Of a stretch of 64,000 nt of DNA, positions 36,322 through 48,317 are shown piece by piece (within the stretch, counting starts at the first letter, position 1; each line of letters opens with the position of its first letter). The position numbers and the translations under genes were made by a program. The notes under the pieces were generated by a model. That model searched no databases. It was not told the DNA's origin and saw only the letters and a program-made list of their open reading frames with translations. This stretch comes from Dittrichia graveolens (Eukaryota > Streptophyta > Magnoliopsida > Asterales > Asteraceae). The stretch spans positions 26,835,994-26,899,993 of the forward strand of contig JARJIL010000001.1 in NCBI GenBank assembly GCA_038502395.1, written 5' to 3'.

Positions 36322-36781
36322 TTTCGTATAGACCTAGTGTCGGGAGTGGCACCCATCGCCAAGGCAACGTACCGACTAGCACCGCCAGAAATGCAAGAGC
36401 TAATGTCACAACTACAGGAACTGCTTGATAAGGGCTTCATACGCCCAAGTAGCTCACCGTGGGGAGCACCGATCCTTTTCGTGAAAAAAAGGATGGAACC
36501 TTCAGGATGTGCATAGACCATCACAAGCTCATCAAGGTGACAATCAAGAACCATTATTTGTTGCCAAGGATCGACGATTTGTTTGACCAACTGCAAGGAG
36601 CGACCTGTTTCTTAAAAATAGACCTGCGTCGGGATATCATCAACTCAAGGTCCGGGAGGAGGATATAGCAAAAACGGCTTTTCGCATGCGCTATGGACAT
36701 TTCGAGTTTCTCGTCATGCCTTTTGGTCTCACAAACGCGCAGGCGGCATTCATGGACCTGATGAACTGAGTCTGCAGACCA
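36322..36781 (+). pseudogene. gypsy reverse transcriptase, N-terminal half, frameshifted
   Basis: Recognisable RT blocks run through here (LAPPEMQEL, then KDGTFRMCIDH, and NHYLLPRIDDLFDQLQGA with FLKIDLR). A frameshift lies near 36485, another near 36635, and a TGA interrupts the block leading to FIDD. The catalytic FLKIDL aspartate is present. Confidence 0.8.
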
Positions 36782-38227
36782 ATGCTTGACAAGTCCGTGA
36801 TAGTATTCATCGATGACATCTTGGCTTACTCAAGGACTGAGCCCGAGCACGAAGTACACCTACGGGAAGTACTTGAAACCTTGAAGAAGAAGAAGCTTTA
36901 TGCAAAGTTTTCCAAGTGCGAGTTCTGGTTACCGGAAGTTCAGTTTCTCGGGCACCTGGTTAACCGAGAGGGGATCAAAGTCGACCCCGCGAAAATAGAG
37001 GCAGTAATGATATGGGAAACGCCGAAGAGTCCTACGGAAATCCGAAGTTTTCTAGGGTTGGCCGGCTACTACAGGAGGTTTATTAAGGATTTCTCAAAAA
37101 TAGCGGTGTCACTGACCAAGTTGACAAAGAAAAATGTTCGTTTTGATTGGGGAAAGGAACAACAGACAGCATTCGAAACCCTCCGAGGCAAGTTGTGCGA
37201 AGCCACGATTTTGACTCTACCGGAGGGGATGGATGACCTAGTGGTCTATTATGATGCGTCCCATGTGGGACTCGGCTGCGTATTGATACAAAGAGGAAAA
37301 GTGATTGCCTACGCCTCACGACAACTGAAACCGCACGAGTGTAACTACCCGACTCACGATTTAGAGCTAGCCGCTGTAATATTCGCACTGAAATTATGGA
37401 GACATTATTTGTACGGAGTCAATTGCACGATATATACGGATCACAAAAGTTTAAAGTACTTCGCTGATCAAAAGAATTTGAACATGCGCCAGCGGAGATG
37501 GCTAGACCTAGTCAAGGACTACGACTGTGAGATCGTGTATCATCCTGGAAAAGCTAACATTGTAGCAGACGCGTTAAGCCGTAAGGCGAACCATGTACAG
37601 TTGGATGTGAAATGCTTAAGAATGACGGTTACAACTTCACTGTTCGAGTCGATTTCAGCTGCTCAAGGTGAAGCAATCAAGGAGGAAAACCAGAGAACCG
37701 AGAGGGTAAGGGGCCAATTGGAATTGATGGTTAAGGATAGCCGCGGGTTGTGGACCCGATACGGGCGAATTTGGGTACCAAAAATCACAGAAGTCCGGAA
37801 TCTCATTCTCGATGAAGCGCACAAGTCAAAATTTTCTATACATCCGGGAGCCACGAAAATGTACAGAGATTTGAAAATGGACTATTGGTGGCCAGGAATG
37901 AAGAGAGATGTGGCCAAGTACGTTGAAAAATTCCTCACATGTCTACGAGTGAAAGCTGAGCACCAGCGACCGCATGGTAAATTGCGACCGCTGAAAATAC
38001 CCGTGTGGAAATGGGAGCACATAACTATGGATCTGATAACGAAGCTACCTAAAACACCAAGGAACTATGATGCAATATGGGTAGTGGTGGACCGATTAAC
38101 GAAAAGCGCCCATTTCATACCGATCCGAGAAGCTAGTGCGGCCGAGAGATTGGCTGATATCTATGTAAAAGAGAAAGTCTCGAGGCACGGGGTGCCGGTA
38201 ACCATCATTTCTGATAGGAATGCATGA
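36782..38227 (+). pseudogene. gypsy RT catalytic core, RNase H and integrase
   Basis: The longest surviving frame, 481 codons. The RT active site FIDD is at residues 9-12. RNase H follows (YDAS near 156, IYTDHKSL near 218). The integrase zinc domain is near 340-395, with one zinc cysteine replaced (FLTC where CLTC is usual). The integrase core begins with TMDLI near 417 and ISDR near 476. The frame ends at a TGA in the block that normally reads SDRDxRF; an adjacent Asp is Asn. It can no longer make a full polyprotein. Confidence 0.9.
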
Positions 38228-39049
38228 TTCACATCCAGATTTTGGAGTAAGTTTCATGAGGATTTGGGCACAAGGGTTAACTTGAGCACTGCATACCACC
38301 CCCAGACGGACGGGCAAAGTGAACGAACTATCCAAATGCTAGAAGATATGCTAAGAGCATGTGTGATTGATTTCGGGGGAAGCTGGGATTTGTACTTACT
38401 CCTAGCGGAATTTTCATATAACAACAGTTATCATGCGAGTATTGGTATGCCACCGTATGAGATGTTGTACGGTAGGAAGTGTAGAACCCCGATCTGTTGG
38501 GGTGAGGTTGGACAGAAATAACCCGGCAACACGGAAATAGTACAGAAAACCTCCGAGTATGTACAACAGGTTCATGAACGACTTAAAGCGGCCTAGAGCC
38601 GGCAGAAGAGCTATGCGGATAAACTGAGATCGGTACTAGAATTTCAAGTTGGTGATTACGTTTTGTTAAAGGTGTCTCCATAGAAAGGAGTGATACGATT
38701 CAGAAAGCGAGGGAAATTTAATCCAAGGTTTATTGGGCCTTTCAAAGTTATCGCAATAATTGGCAAGGTGGATTACCGTTTGGAGCTGCTCGAGGAGTTA
38801 TCAAAGATACACAACACCTTTCATGTATCTCACCTGAGAAAGTGTTTAGCTGACGAGTCGGCGTTTGTGCCATTGGAGGACATCACCATAGATGAGAAAT
38901 TGAACTACATCGAGAGACCGGTGGCGATCCTCAAAAGAAAGATCAAACAACTACGCAACAGGCAAGTGGGAATGGTAAAGGTGCAGTGGGAGCACCGCAA
39001 GGGTTCGGAATGGACGTGGGAGTCCGAGGAAGAAACGAGAAAGAACTAA
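38228..39049 (+). pseudogene. gypsy integrase C-terminus and chromodomain
   Basis: Frame pieces 38264-38521 and 38690-39049. The first has YHPQTDGQSERT, including the integrase catalytic Glu, and ends at TAA. In-frame stops follow near 38597 and 38682. The last piece has GPFKVI, FHVSHLRKCL and a chromodomain-like YIERPVAILKRKIKQLRNRQ with VQWEHRKGSEWTWE. This tail guides integration in chromoviruses of the Tekay/Del group. Confidence 0.85.
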
Positions 39050-39090
39050 TCCGAATTATTCAAGTGAAGATTTCGAGGACGAAATCGTGT

Positions 39091-39105
39091 TTAAGTGGGG
39101 GAGAG
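39091..39105 (+). other. polypurine tract of the gypsy element
   Basis: TTAAGTGGGGGAGAG lies directly before the 3' LTR start TTGTAATACC. It is the expected plus-strand priming site and confirms the LTR boundary. Confidence 0.85.
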
Positions 39106-39106
39106 T

Positions 39107-41418
39107 TGTAATACCCGAACTTTAGAAAATAAATAAAAAGAATATTCTATTAAGAAAATAATAGTGTATTGGGTTATGGACTAGTTGACTTATGTGGGCT
39201 TGAATATATGTATATATATATACATGGTTGGCTTAATAGGCTAATGTAGTTAATTCATAGGATTAATTACGTAGTGGGCTTAAATGGTAATTGTTGGGCC
39301 AAGGCCTTTTAAAGAAAGTATATAAAGGGGTTTAGGGCACAGCCCCCAACACCTGTTACTGTTTCATTCATTCAACAAGAGAGTCAGAGTTTGTGTGTGT
39401 ATTTGCTCTCGAGAAGCAAAGAGGAGGAGACATCAAGAATCATTGTAAACTCAAGGAATTGTCAAGAGAATCATCAGGTAATGTTTCATATCTCATTATG
39501 GTAGTGTAGCTATCAATCTTATCTTGTTTGGATGATGCTAGCATGAGTTTTAATCTGGGTTTTGAGGTTTTGGGTTATGAAGAACTAGTGAGAAAGAAAT
39601 TGAGATATGAGCTTAAATACTTGATGAAATGTATTTAAATCTTAAAGGAAGTGTTTAAATGAGTGAAGAAATGTTTTGAAACAAAAATAAAATGAATTGG
39701 TTGAGTTTTGAAATAACTTGATTTTTGGCCATGGAGCCTGAGAATGAAAATGATGAACTGACAGGGATGAAAGTGCCTCATGCGACTTTCACCTTGGTCT
39801 CGTGCGACCTTCACCCAAGCCATGCGACTTTTATAGTGATACCTCATGCGACTTTCACTTGCTACAGACACTTCATCCGACTTTAGTTGATGTATATGGC
39901 ATCATGCGCCTTTCATGATAGTAAACATATAACTTCATGCGACTTTAGTTGATGTATATGGCATCATGCGACTTTCATGATAGTAAACATGTAATTTCAT
40001 GCGACTTTGTATGTATGTAAATATCTCATGCGACTTTCAGATTAGTATAGGCGAGTCCATGCGACTTTCAGTTGACACGTATATAGTTTCATGCGACTTT
40101 ATGATTTCATTCATGCGACTTTTAGTTGAAACATATGTATACATATTGCCTCATGCGACTTACCTATACACCATGCGACCTTCGCATGGGGTATCTAGTT
40201 AACATATGAGATTTCATGCGACTTACATGTGGGAGTATGTATGCTCATTGAGAATTTGATGAAAAATGGCAAAAACAGACGACTGTTAGTTGCTAATACA
40301 GTGGGAGGCACGGGCGTGCCTATCACCTCGTGGCAAACCCTAGTTCTTGAGGTACCCCTGTGCTCGGGGGTTGAGGCACGGGTGTGTTTGAGATAAGGTA
40401 TGCCCATATCTGAGAAGGTCACGAATGTACCTTTTTGGTAAGGCACGGGCGTGCCCATGCACAATCCAGTTTTCATAATAGTTTCCAGATCAGTTTGAAT
40501 AGTTTATAATGCCTAGTTAAATTCACTGGTGTAGGAAGGTGCCTTGATACTTGACAGAATACATTACTTTTTTAGCATATTACTCAGTTACGCGGTGAGT
40601 GTACTATTTCTCTTGTATGAACAATATGTAAGTATCTTTGATATGTATCTTTGTTATATGATAACTTTGTTATATGAGATAGCTATGATGCATATACATT
40701 GTACAACAGTGGTATATAGCTATGCAGGTGGTATAGCTATGCAGGTGGTATAGCTATGCACTAGAACAATATCAAGGTACATAGCTACGCAGATGGTGTA
40801 GCTATGTACAAGACATGGTGTACATCTACGTAGGTGGTGTAGCTATATACCAATATGGTGATAACATTATATGAGATAGCTATGATTTCCGCATATACAT
40901 TGTACAACGGTGGTATATAGGTATGCACTAGAACAATATCAAGGTACATAGCTACGCAGATGGTGTAGCTGTGTACCAGAACAGTGACAGGGTATACAGC
41001 TACGTAGGTGGTGTAGCTATATACCAGAACAATGTTAGGGGATATGGCTACACAGGTGGTATAACTATACTCAAGAACAATGACAGTTTGAACAACTTTG
41101 CAGGTGTTACAGTTCGGATGTGAGACATCATGGGGAGACTTTACTCCTATTATATGATAATTTATGTTCAGCTAGTATGTCACTAAGCAAAAGCTTGTGT
41201 TTCATTGTTGTTGTTGCAAGTGGCTTAGGTTCTAGCAAGGGTAATGTCCCTGATGGTTTGGATAGCTCCGGATAGTTTGAAGGATAGTTTTTGACACATT
41301 TTTTTGAAATACTCGTTAACATATGTAAATATGAACTAGTGTTTTGTAACTATGATAACCTTTTGGTGTTAACGAAAGCTAAAGTATTTATACGTTTAAA
41401 ATGAAAAGTGGTGTTACA
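39107..41418 (+). repeat. 3' LTR of the gypsy element, chimeric
   Basis: Positions 39107-40248 match 29172-30311 closely. From 40249 the sequence changes abruptly to a different LTR variant with GGCACGGGCGTGCC words and GTATAGCTATGCAGGTG tandem units. It still has equivalent landmarks (a CACTAAGCAAAAGCTT and GTTGTTGTTG block) and ends GTGTTACA. The structure suggests recombination or conversion between two LTR subfamilies. Confidence 0.7.
40690..41060. repeat. GTATAGCTATGCAGGTG tandem array
   Basis: Irregular tandem units of about 17-60 bp with GTAGCTATGTACCAGAACA and GCTACGCAGATGGTGTA variants. It is restricted to the second half of the chimeric 3' LTR. Confidence 0.8.
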
Positions 41419-44400
41419 GATGAAGGATGTGAGAGGTTTATAAGATAAAGAGTGATCGATATTTATAGTTCTTGAAATTTTTGTGAATCAAGAGGGAGAC
41501 TAAGAGACTCCGAGAAAGGAAATCTATTCAAATAAGATGGTGATTGTGTTTAATCAAACTAGAAAACATAAATTGACAAGTTATATAAATAACTTTTTAT
41601 TTAAACATTGAATTATACACCAAGTTACTTTCCATAAAACCCATATGTTTAGGTAACTCTAAATTAACCCCTTAAACCTATAAAGATAATTAAACCTAAT
41701 TATCTAGCTTAAATATTTATCCATAAATATTTACTCGGGATTTAGAAATAAATAATAATAAATAACCTTTTATTATTTTTTCTCTCTTTTGATAATTTAT
41801 AAACCATAAATTAATTATCCATACACACAATTAAATAATTACACTAATTTGGTTCTATTCGGGTGTGTGATAGTGCAACTGATGTATGTTTACATACATA
41901 GTTTTTAAATTTATAAAAAGAAATTACCAAATTACCTACTACAATACAAATAGGCAGATATACCTAATCGTATTGCAATATAGTTTTGGGTAAAATCGGG
42001 TGTCAAACACAAGGGGAAAGAGTATGATTTCGAATATAATTAAACCAATTCATTATTAAACTAATTAAAAGCAATTTAAAAAGGATTTTTTTGTAATTTT
42101 ATATTATAACTAATTAAACTCTAGTCCAACGAACTAGTTGGCAAAGAAACAATTAAACAAAACAAGGAAACTAAAACATCAAGTATTTTATAGGATTAAA
42201 CTATTGGATTAAAGCTTCCCACCCTAGATTTAATTCCCATCTTTTATAGTTAATTGATTTCAATAAAAACTACAATAGACATTAAATTCATACCAATTCA
42301 TAAATTAGTTAGACGCCTCAATCAGAATCTTTAACCCTATATTTATGTAAAATACTAATACTATGGTCATGAGAATAGGTATTACCACAATTAGTCTATA
42401 TATTCGAATTATGCAAGATTAATCAATATTGATTTTTAATTCTATTCAACCAATCAACCACACATAATGATCATCATATGCAATTGTCACACGTATTAAA
42501 GATGCCTACTTTGTTGTTTAACCTTAGGATTAGTCGATCACTAGTCACAATCATCTAATGATTTTAGATAATTATGATAAAAGCATATATAGATAGATTA
42601 TTCATCAAACCTATGCAAACTCGGTCAATAAAAAGCAAAGATTGAAACTTTAACACATATGGATCTTAGATTAAACAAAACATGATAAATATATAAATCT
42701 TGAACATCTCATTCATGAAATCAATCCAAATAACAAATGTTCATCACCTCTAGGAAGGAAAATAAAGATATTAGCCCATAATAAGAAAACTAGACATACC
42801 CGAATCTCTGGAAAACATATTAAACAAAGTTGACATGAATACTAGAAAGAAACCAATGATGCTTGGGTCTTGATTTTCAATTTTCAAGCCTTGATATTGA
42901 AAAGAAGCTCCTAATTTGCCTTGAGTCTCCCTCATGCTGCTTCTCTGGTCTCCTAGTATGATTGAAGTTAGGTCAAAAGTCTCCTAAGTCAAGCTAGATA
43001 AGTCTTTATATAGTTTTCAAATTATCAAGCTGTTGAATCGCGACATATGTTTCATAGCGGAGCAACCCTTTTTTTCCCCGACTTATAAGACTTTGAACTC
43101 TTCTTAACCATATCCTCATGTCACGTCACGACTATACTTTCATGTCGCATCACGACACTTAAAATTTCATTAACTTGTATTTTTCTTCGACCTTTTCCTC
43201 GCTTTAGTTCAAACTTTTCACCTTTTATTATTTCAGCTTGAAATATGATAAACAAATATGTTAAGTACCTTTCGTTCTCTTTTTCGCACAATAACTAACT
43301 AAAGTAAACAGGATATCGCACAAAATATATGTATGATAAAAGCAATATCAAAATACCACGCACTTGAGCTTTGCTTCTCCTTAAATAAACCCTAACTTAT
43401 CTAGGCTACAGAAAATGAAAATGTAACATCATCCTTAAAAGTCAAGCATCACTTACCAATGTTAGTAGGATTGACTCAAAACAATACCCTAACTATACTT
43501 AGAATGATGCACATATTTGTTTCTTGATCTTCTTTAACTTCTCAACCCCCCAAATACTTTCTCTTTTTATAAGTAACTACACTTTAATTTATGAATGATT
43601 TATCTTTTCAAAACACGTCTAATTTACCTTTTAAGAAATTCCCCAACTTCAAGGCTTTTTTGCAGATTTTTCAATTATACTGGACGTATTATGCTTTTAA
43701 TATTTTTGCTTTTTAAGTCTATGACTTTTATTGGAACCCATATAGCGAATATTCAACTCAACCGATTTCAAACCAGTTGGCTTTAGATGATTAGATGTAG
43801 AACACCTATCAAAGTTTAGTAGTCCAAGTTCCAAAGGCTACTAAATGACTTTTCTTTTTCAACTTCTCTTTTTTGCTATTGTTGCACTATTGGCTTTTAT
43901 TTAATTTTTTTTAAGTATAGCATATGATCGTAAAATTAGAAATTCACACTCAACCTACTTTTTGTCAAGATTCAACTACTTTTCATTACAAATTGGTATT
44001 TTAAAATACTAGGACGTTGATATTTAGACTCAACAACGGGCTTAACTTACAAACTTGAAATAATTCACAATTTAAAAAGTGTCTACTATTAATTGAAATT
44101 TCTTTGAATTTATTAAGTATAACTTTTAAACTCATTTATCAATCATTCCTCATGACATCTTTAACTAACATCCGCATCTACTCAAATGATTTTAAAATTT
44201 AAATTTCTGTCCAGATATAATCACGATTAAAGAAGACTCGATCTCAAATGGAAGAATTTTTTTTGACCCCTATCCACACTTAATTGTACAATGCCCTTAT
44301 TGTACATAAAACAAAGTAAAAATAAATATAAAATGATTAGGAACAAACTCCCTTGGGTATATTTCTCATAAGGCAATCAGAGTAGATAAATAAAAATTCG

Positions 44401-44635
44401 CTGAACTAACTAATAGCATACTCGTGCATTCTATATAATCAAAGCATATTATGAAACAAGATAACTCAAGCAATAATGTATGGAATATAATATCATCAAC
44501 AAAAATAACAAACCAAAATAACATCATCAATCGTCGTCGTCAGAATCTCATCCTCCGTGTTCGGATTGTGTTGGCCTATCTGCATGCGACAGTGGAAATC
44601 GCATGCGTCAGTTTAAATTAATACTTTTCATTCGT
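41419..44635. other. non-coding retroelement-like stretch
   Basis: No protein is recognisable. A C-rich tract near 43545-43556 would read TTTGGGGGG on the minus strand, like a polypurine tract. Around 43030-43160 the minus strand has GTCGTGATGCGACATG and GTCGTGACGTGACATG words. Together these suggest a large non-autonomous LTR-derived element on the minus strand, without identified LTRs. A GCATGCGA ... TCGCATGC inverted pair lies at about 44582-44607. Confidence 0.35.
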
Positions 44636-44746
44636 TTTCTTTTCTCTCCTAAACTCTCTCTTTTTTATTCATATCAAAGGGAACACAATATTGCTTATTT
44701 CCATCCTCGTGGCTTATTTTTTCTAAACCGAAAGTTTTATATTGGA

Positions 44747-44962
44747 GTATAATAACCACAACTCTAAGGCTAAGGATAAGAATAAAAAAGGTATTTTAGT
44801 TTTTAAAAATGACAATTACAACTCATGTCTTCATAATTCACTTTCCATAATTTTCATAGATACCTTTTAATTAGTTTTCAATATTTCATACAAGAAACAA
44901 GATTGTCATTTTAAAAACTAAAATTAACATTTCTTTTTATGCTTGTGATTATCATTTTCCTT
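44747..44962. mobile_element. fold-back MITE in copy A
   Basis: Inverted repeats share TTTTAGTTTTTAAAAATGAC and its complement, with an outer AATAACCAC/GTGATTAT pair. The stretch is absent at the equivalent place in copy B (around 49062), which is direct evidence of insertion. Confidence 0.6.
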
Positions 44963-45699
44963 TTTTATTTCATAATTGTTTAATCCTTACAATAGTTTTA
45001 TACTTTGTTCAATCTCAAAGTTTAAATTAATATATGGTAAAACCTGTAACTCTTGCTTTTAGTATAAAATAGAATTTAGCAACGGGATTTATAAAAATAA
45101 CAATTTGTGTATATAATTACATTGTTAATCGATAATTTAATATGAATATTCAAGGGAAAACATGCAGAAATACAAAAATAACAAAAAAAAGCCATAAAAG
45201 TTGCTATATATTTTTTATAAATAATAAAACGTAAAAACAGATAACGGATAACATAAAATTAACTGTAAGCTCCGATTTAAGAAACAAATAAAATAAACAA
45301 AGAATAAGAAAACAAAAAAAATTAAAAACAAAAAATTCATTTAATGCCTTCTTCATAGATTTAAAATTAAGATCAAAATTAAAAAAAAACAAATAGGACA
45401 TACAAATAATACCAATAACAAAAAATTTTAAAAAGAAATCCAAGAACTAAACTTAAAAAGAAAAAAAAACTTATCTTAAAGCTCATTAGGTTTCAAGCCA
45501 AAACAAAAACATATTGACCTCAACAATTTTATCCTATATATTATATTTATTTATTTATTACCATGTTATATAAACAAAGAAAAAAAATAATAGCATAATT
45601 AATTAAGAAAAAAAAAGAATAAGAGTCTCTTCACAATTCACCCATGGAAGTTTAAAGACCATGTATTATATTTTTGTATATGAAAAGGTGAAGAATATT

Positions 45700-45950
45700 T
45701 AATATACTCCATAATTAATTCATAGTCCTAAAAAACTAATTTTAGCCTTTAGATCAATATCATTAATCGTTCAGATTAAATTTTAAAAATTTAATCGGAG
45801 TGACATTTTCGTAATTTCTTGTAATTCACATGTGATGCTTTTACAAATCACATGTGAATGTATATTGAATCACATGTGATTGAATAATAAACTTTTAGAA
45901 CTATGTTTTTTAATGAAATTTATTGAATATAAGTCATGAAAAGTAGTTGC
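45700..45950. repeat. dispersed repeat, copy 2
   Basis: Same family as 23386-23625, with shared TTCATAGTCCTAA and ACTATGTTTTTTAA blocks. It has an expanded run of AATCACATGTGA palindromes (three near 45825-45885). It lies in the roughly 1-kb stretch of copy A that copy B lacks. Confidence 0.6.
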
Positions 45951-46197
45951 TAAAACCAAAAAGAAAAATAAAATAAGACACGTGCATATGAGCGATAGGA
46001 GTAGAAATCATAACCTCAAATTTATATATTATATATTATGTGATTTTTTTTCCCGAAAATTATATAGTAATATAAAGGTTGGATGTTAAATTACCCAATA
46101 CTAAAACAAAGTTTAGCGATTTTACCATTCATTATACCATAATAAGTACTTTTGAGGCTACATTAACGAGTATGTTGAGTATTTCGTTATTTTCGTC

Positions 46198-46863
46198 TAG
46201 GGGTGAGCTTTTTGACGGGTAAACCAAACCGGAATCAGTTGGAACCGAGTTAGAGTATTTGGTCCGTTTATCGGTTCTTCCAAAACCTTATTGTTGGTTT
46301 TCGATTCTTTCGGTTCCAGTTCCACCCGTTATTGGATAGTTCAGTCTTAGGATCGGAACCGGTTGGTATATGATTTTGTATTTGTCATATAGTTGGATAT
46401 GAACTATTATTTTTGATGATATGGTTGGTTATTGAGCTATTATCGTTGACGATATGGTTAATGGTTATTGTTTGTAAGAACGAAGTCAATGAACTATTAT
46501 TTATTGATCATATGTTAGTGTTGAAGATGCATGCATGTTCACTTATGATTTCAAGTATTTTTAGTGTTAAATTTAAACCGCGTAATTGTTTGGTTATTAG
46601 TTAACCTGTATAGGAAAAAAAACAACAAACATAAATGTATTATATTTGCCTTTAATAGCAAAAATATCCATCGGTTATCGGGTTTTTTCGGTTCTCACTC
46701 TTCAAATGCTTTCAAAGTAAACTTTCGGTCTTATCCGGTTCCATACACCGAGTAACCAGAACCATATCCTTTATATCGGTTCGATTTTGTATTCTAGTCT
46801 TTATTATTTTCGGTTATTAGTTCTTCGGTTTTGGTCCGATTCCAGAACCGATCACACACCTAT
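46198..46863. mobile_element. hAT-like MITE with paralogous empty site
   Basis: The ends TAGGGGTGAGC and GATCACACACCTA are imperfect inverted repeats, and the interior is rich in ACCGG and CGGTT motifs. The flanks TTTTCGTC and TTTCCCATC could be a decayed 8-bp duplication. Copy B runs straight through at about 49283-49300, confirming an insertion. Confidence 0.65.
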
Positions 46864-47112
46864 TTCCCATCCTTGCAAAATACCTAGTTATATAGTAAAG
46901 ATTTAAACAGTGTGTGAATGTGTGATTAGAATCGACCTTTTCTTATTTAAGACTTGATTTACAAATTAATAATAAAGTCTAATTAATAAAATAATGCAAG
47001 AGGGAGATGTATAATGATTCGTACTTATTAAAAAAGTAGATCTACATCTTGTAACTCTATGACAACAAACATATTACGTAATAATCATGCCCTCATCATT
47101 TTCTTTTAAGAG

Positions 47113-47114
<2 letters not shown>

Positions 47115-47176
<62 letters not shown>
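47115..47176. repeat. (TA)n microsatellite, copy A
   Basis: About 31 TA units. In copy B the equivalent microsatellite is split by about 3.5 kb of inserted elements. Confidence 0.95.
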
Positions 47177-47178
<2 letters not shown>

Positions 47179-47307
47179 ATAGTACTAATAACAATAATAA
47201 TTGCATTAGTTGATAATAAATAACTAATTGACAATAAATAACTAATTGACAATAAATTAAGTAACAGAACAAAACATATAATAAAGTCACACTGCTTTGA
47301 TATGGGC

Positions 47308-47640
47308 ACTATAAGAAAAAAGGCTTTCGGACTCCCTTATTTAGACGCAGTTTTTTTAAAGAACACCTAAAACCATGCTCAAAAGGCCTTGTCCGTGGTT
47401 TTAAAAGATTTAGATCCGGTTAAACAACCAAATCTGAAAGTTTGAAAGACATTCAAGCCCAATTTTTATGAAAAAAAGGGTCAAAAAATAAGTTCTAGAG
47501 CGTTCCAAGTATTCCAACATATTCGAGCCCTATTTTGTAATCATAGAAACCGGGTCCAAGTTCAAGATCATTCAAGCCCTCTTTCTTCTTAAACAACTGC
47601 GTCCAAAAATGAAACAATTTTACATGCGCAAGTTAACTTT
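47308..47640. mobile_element. CACTA element end, right end not found
   Basis: CACTATAAGAAAAAAGGC is a CACTA terminus, followed by repeated subterminal motifs (CATTCAAGCCC and TCGAGCCC types). It begins exactly where similarity to 53172-53345 stops. No matching TTCTTATAGTG end appears downstream in the window, so the element is truncated or its right end was lost. Confidence 0.5.
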
Positions 47641-48317
47641 CAATATTTTCAATTCCCTCTAATTGTTTTCCCTTTCCCACCCTTAACCTAATTTCGCTCC
47701 TTTCTAATTACTCTAACCTAAGGACTATGGTTGCCTCTCATCTTCTATATTTCGCTGGTGTTTGCCTCTTAAGGTAGACGAAGGCTGCATCTTTTGACTT
47801 TTACGACCTAAACAGCGAAAGCTACATCAATATACTCTTGACGTGTGGGTGTTGTTCATAAAGTAAACATTGTTCACGTGTTTTTGATTTTCAATTTTGG
47901 ATGTTCTTTGCAATCTCCGCCTCTCGACCTCTCCCTCTAACGTATTTAAGTAGCTTTTTGGGTGTTTCTTTTTAATTTTGGGGTGCTTCTTTGCTTCATA
48001 TGTCACCACGAAGGTAAACTAAAGAGCATATAGGTACATTGTTAAATCTTTGTTTAAACATGATATATACATGGATTGATTTAAATGATTTTTAGTACAA
48101 AATCAATTTATACCGTCTCACACGATATTGTTCATGAACTCAAGTGAACTTTGTTGTGATTTTAAGGGTTTTTTATTTTTTTATTTTCAGATAGTAAACA
48201 CCGGGGATGGCAACTACATATATAAGAAACTCAAAGATACTAATATACCCTTTCATCTAATGAGAGTGCTTCTACTGTAAAAGCTTGCATCACACCGTCT
48301 ATCATGTCATATATATA
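47641..48317. other. intergenic, nothing recognised
   Basis: No gene, RNA or clear repeat end seen; AT-rich. Confidence 0.5.

Larger units (their letters stand above)
29172..41418 (+). mobile_element. Ty3/gypsy retrotransposon, chromodomain type, rearranged
   Basis: Reading rightward: 5' LTR (29172-31135), tRNA-iMet primer site, leader and gag fragment, an intruding antisense LTR, then decayed gag, protease, reverse transcriptase, RNase H, integrase and a C-terminal chromodomain. A polypurine tract (AAGTGGGGGAGAG) and the 3' LTR (39107-41418) follow. The order RT-RH-INT is that of Ty3/gypsy, and the chromodomain suggests the Tekay/Del lineage. The flanking pentamers (ACTGC and GATGA) do not match, and the 3' LTR is chimeric, so the two ends may derive from different insertions. 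Confidence 0.85.
44636..47307. repeat. duplicated block, copy A
   Basis: Segments 44636-44745, 44966-45070, 46075-46197, 46864-47115 and 47177-47307 match copy B (48945-49650 plus 53172-53345) in the same order. Between them A holds three extra stretches: about 220 bp, about 1 kb and the MITE 46198-46863. No gene is evident in either copy. Confidence 0.7.
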
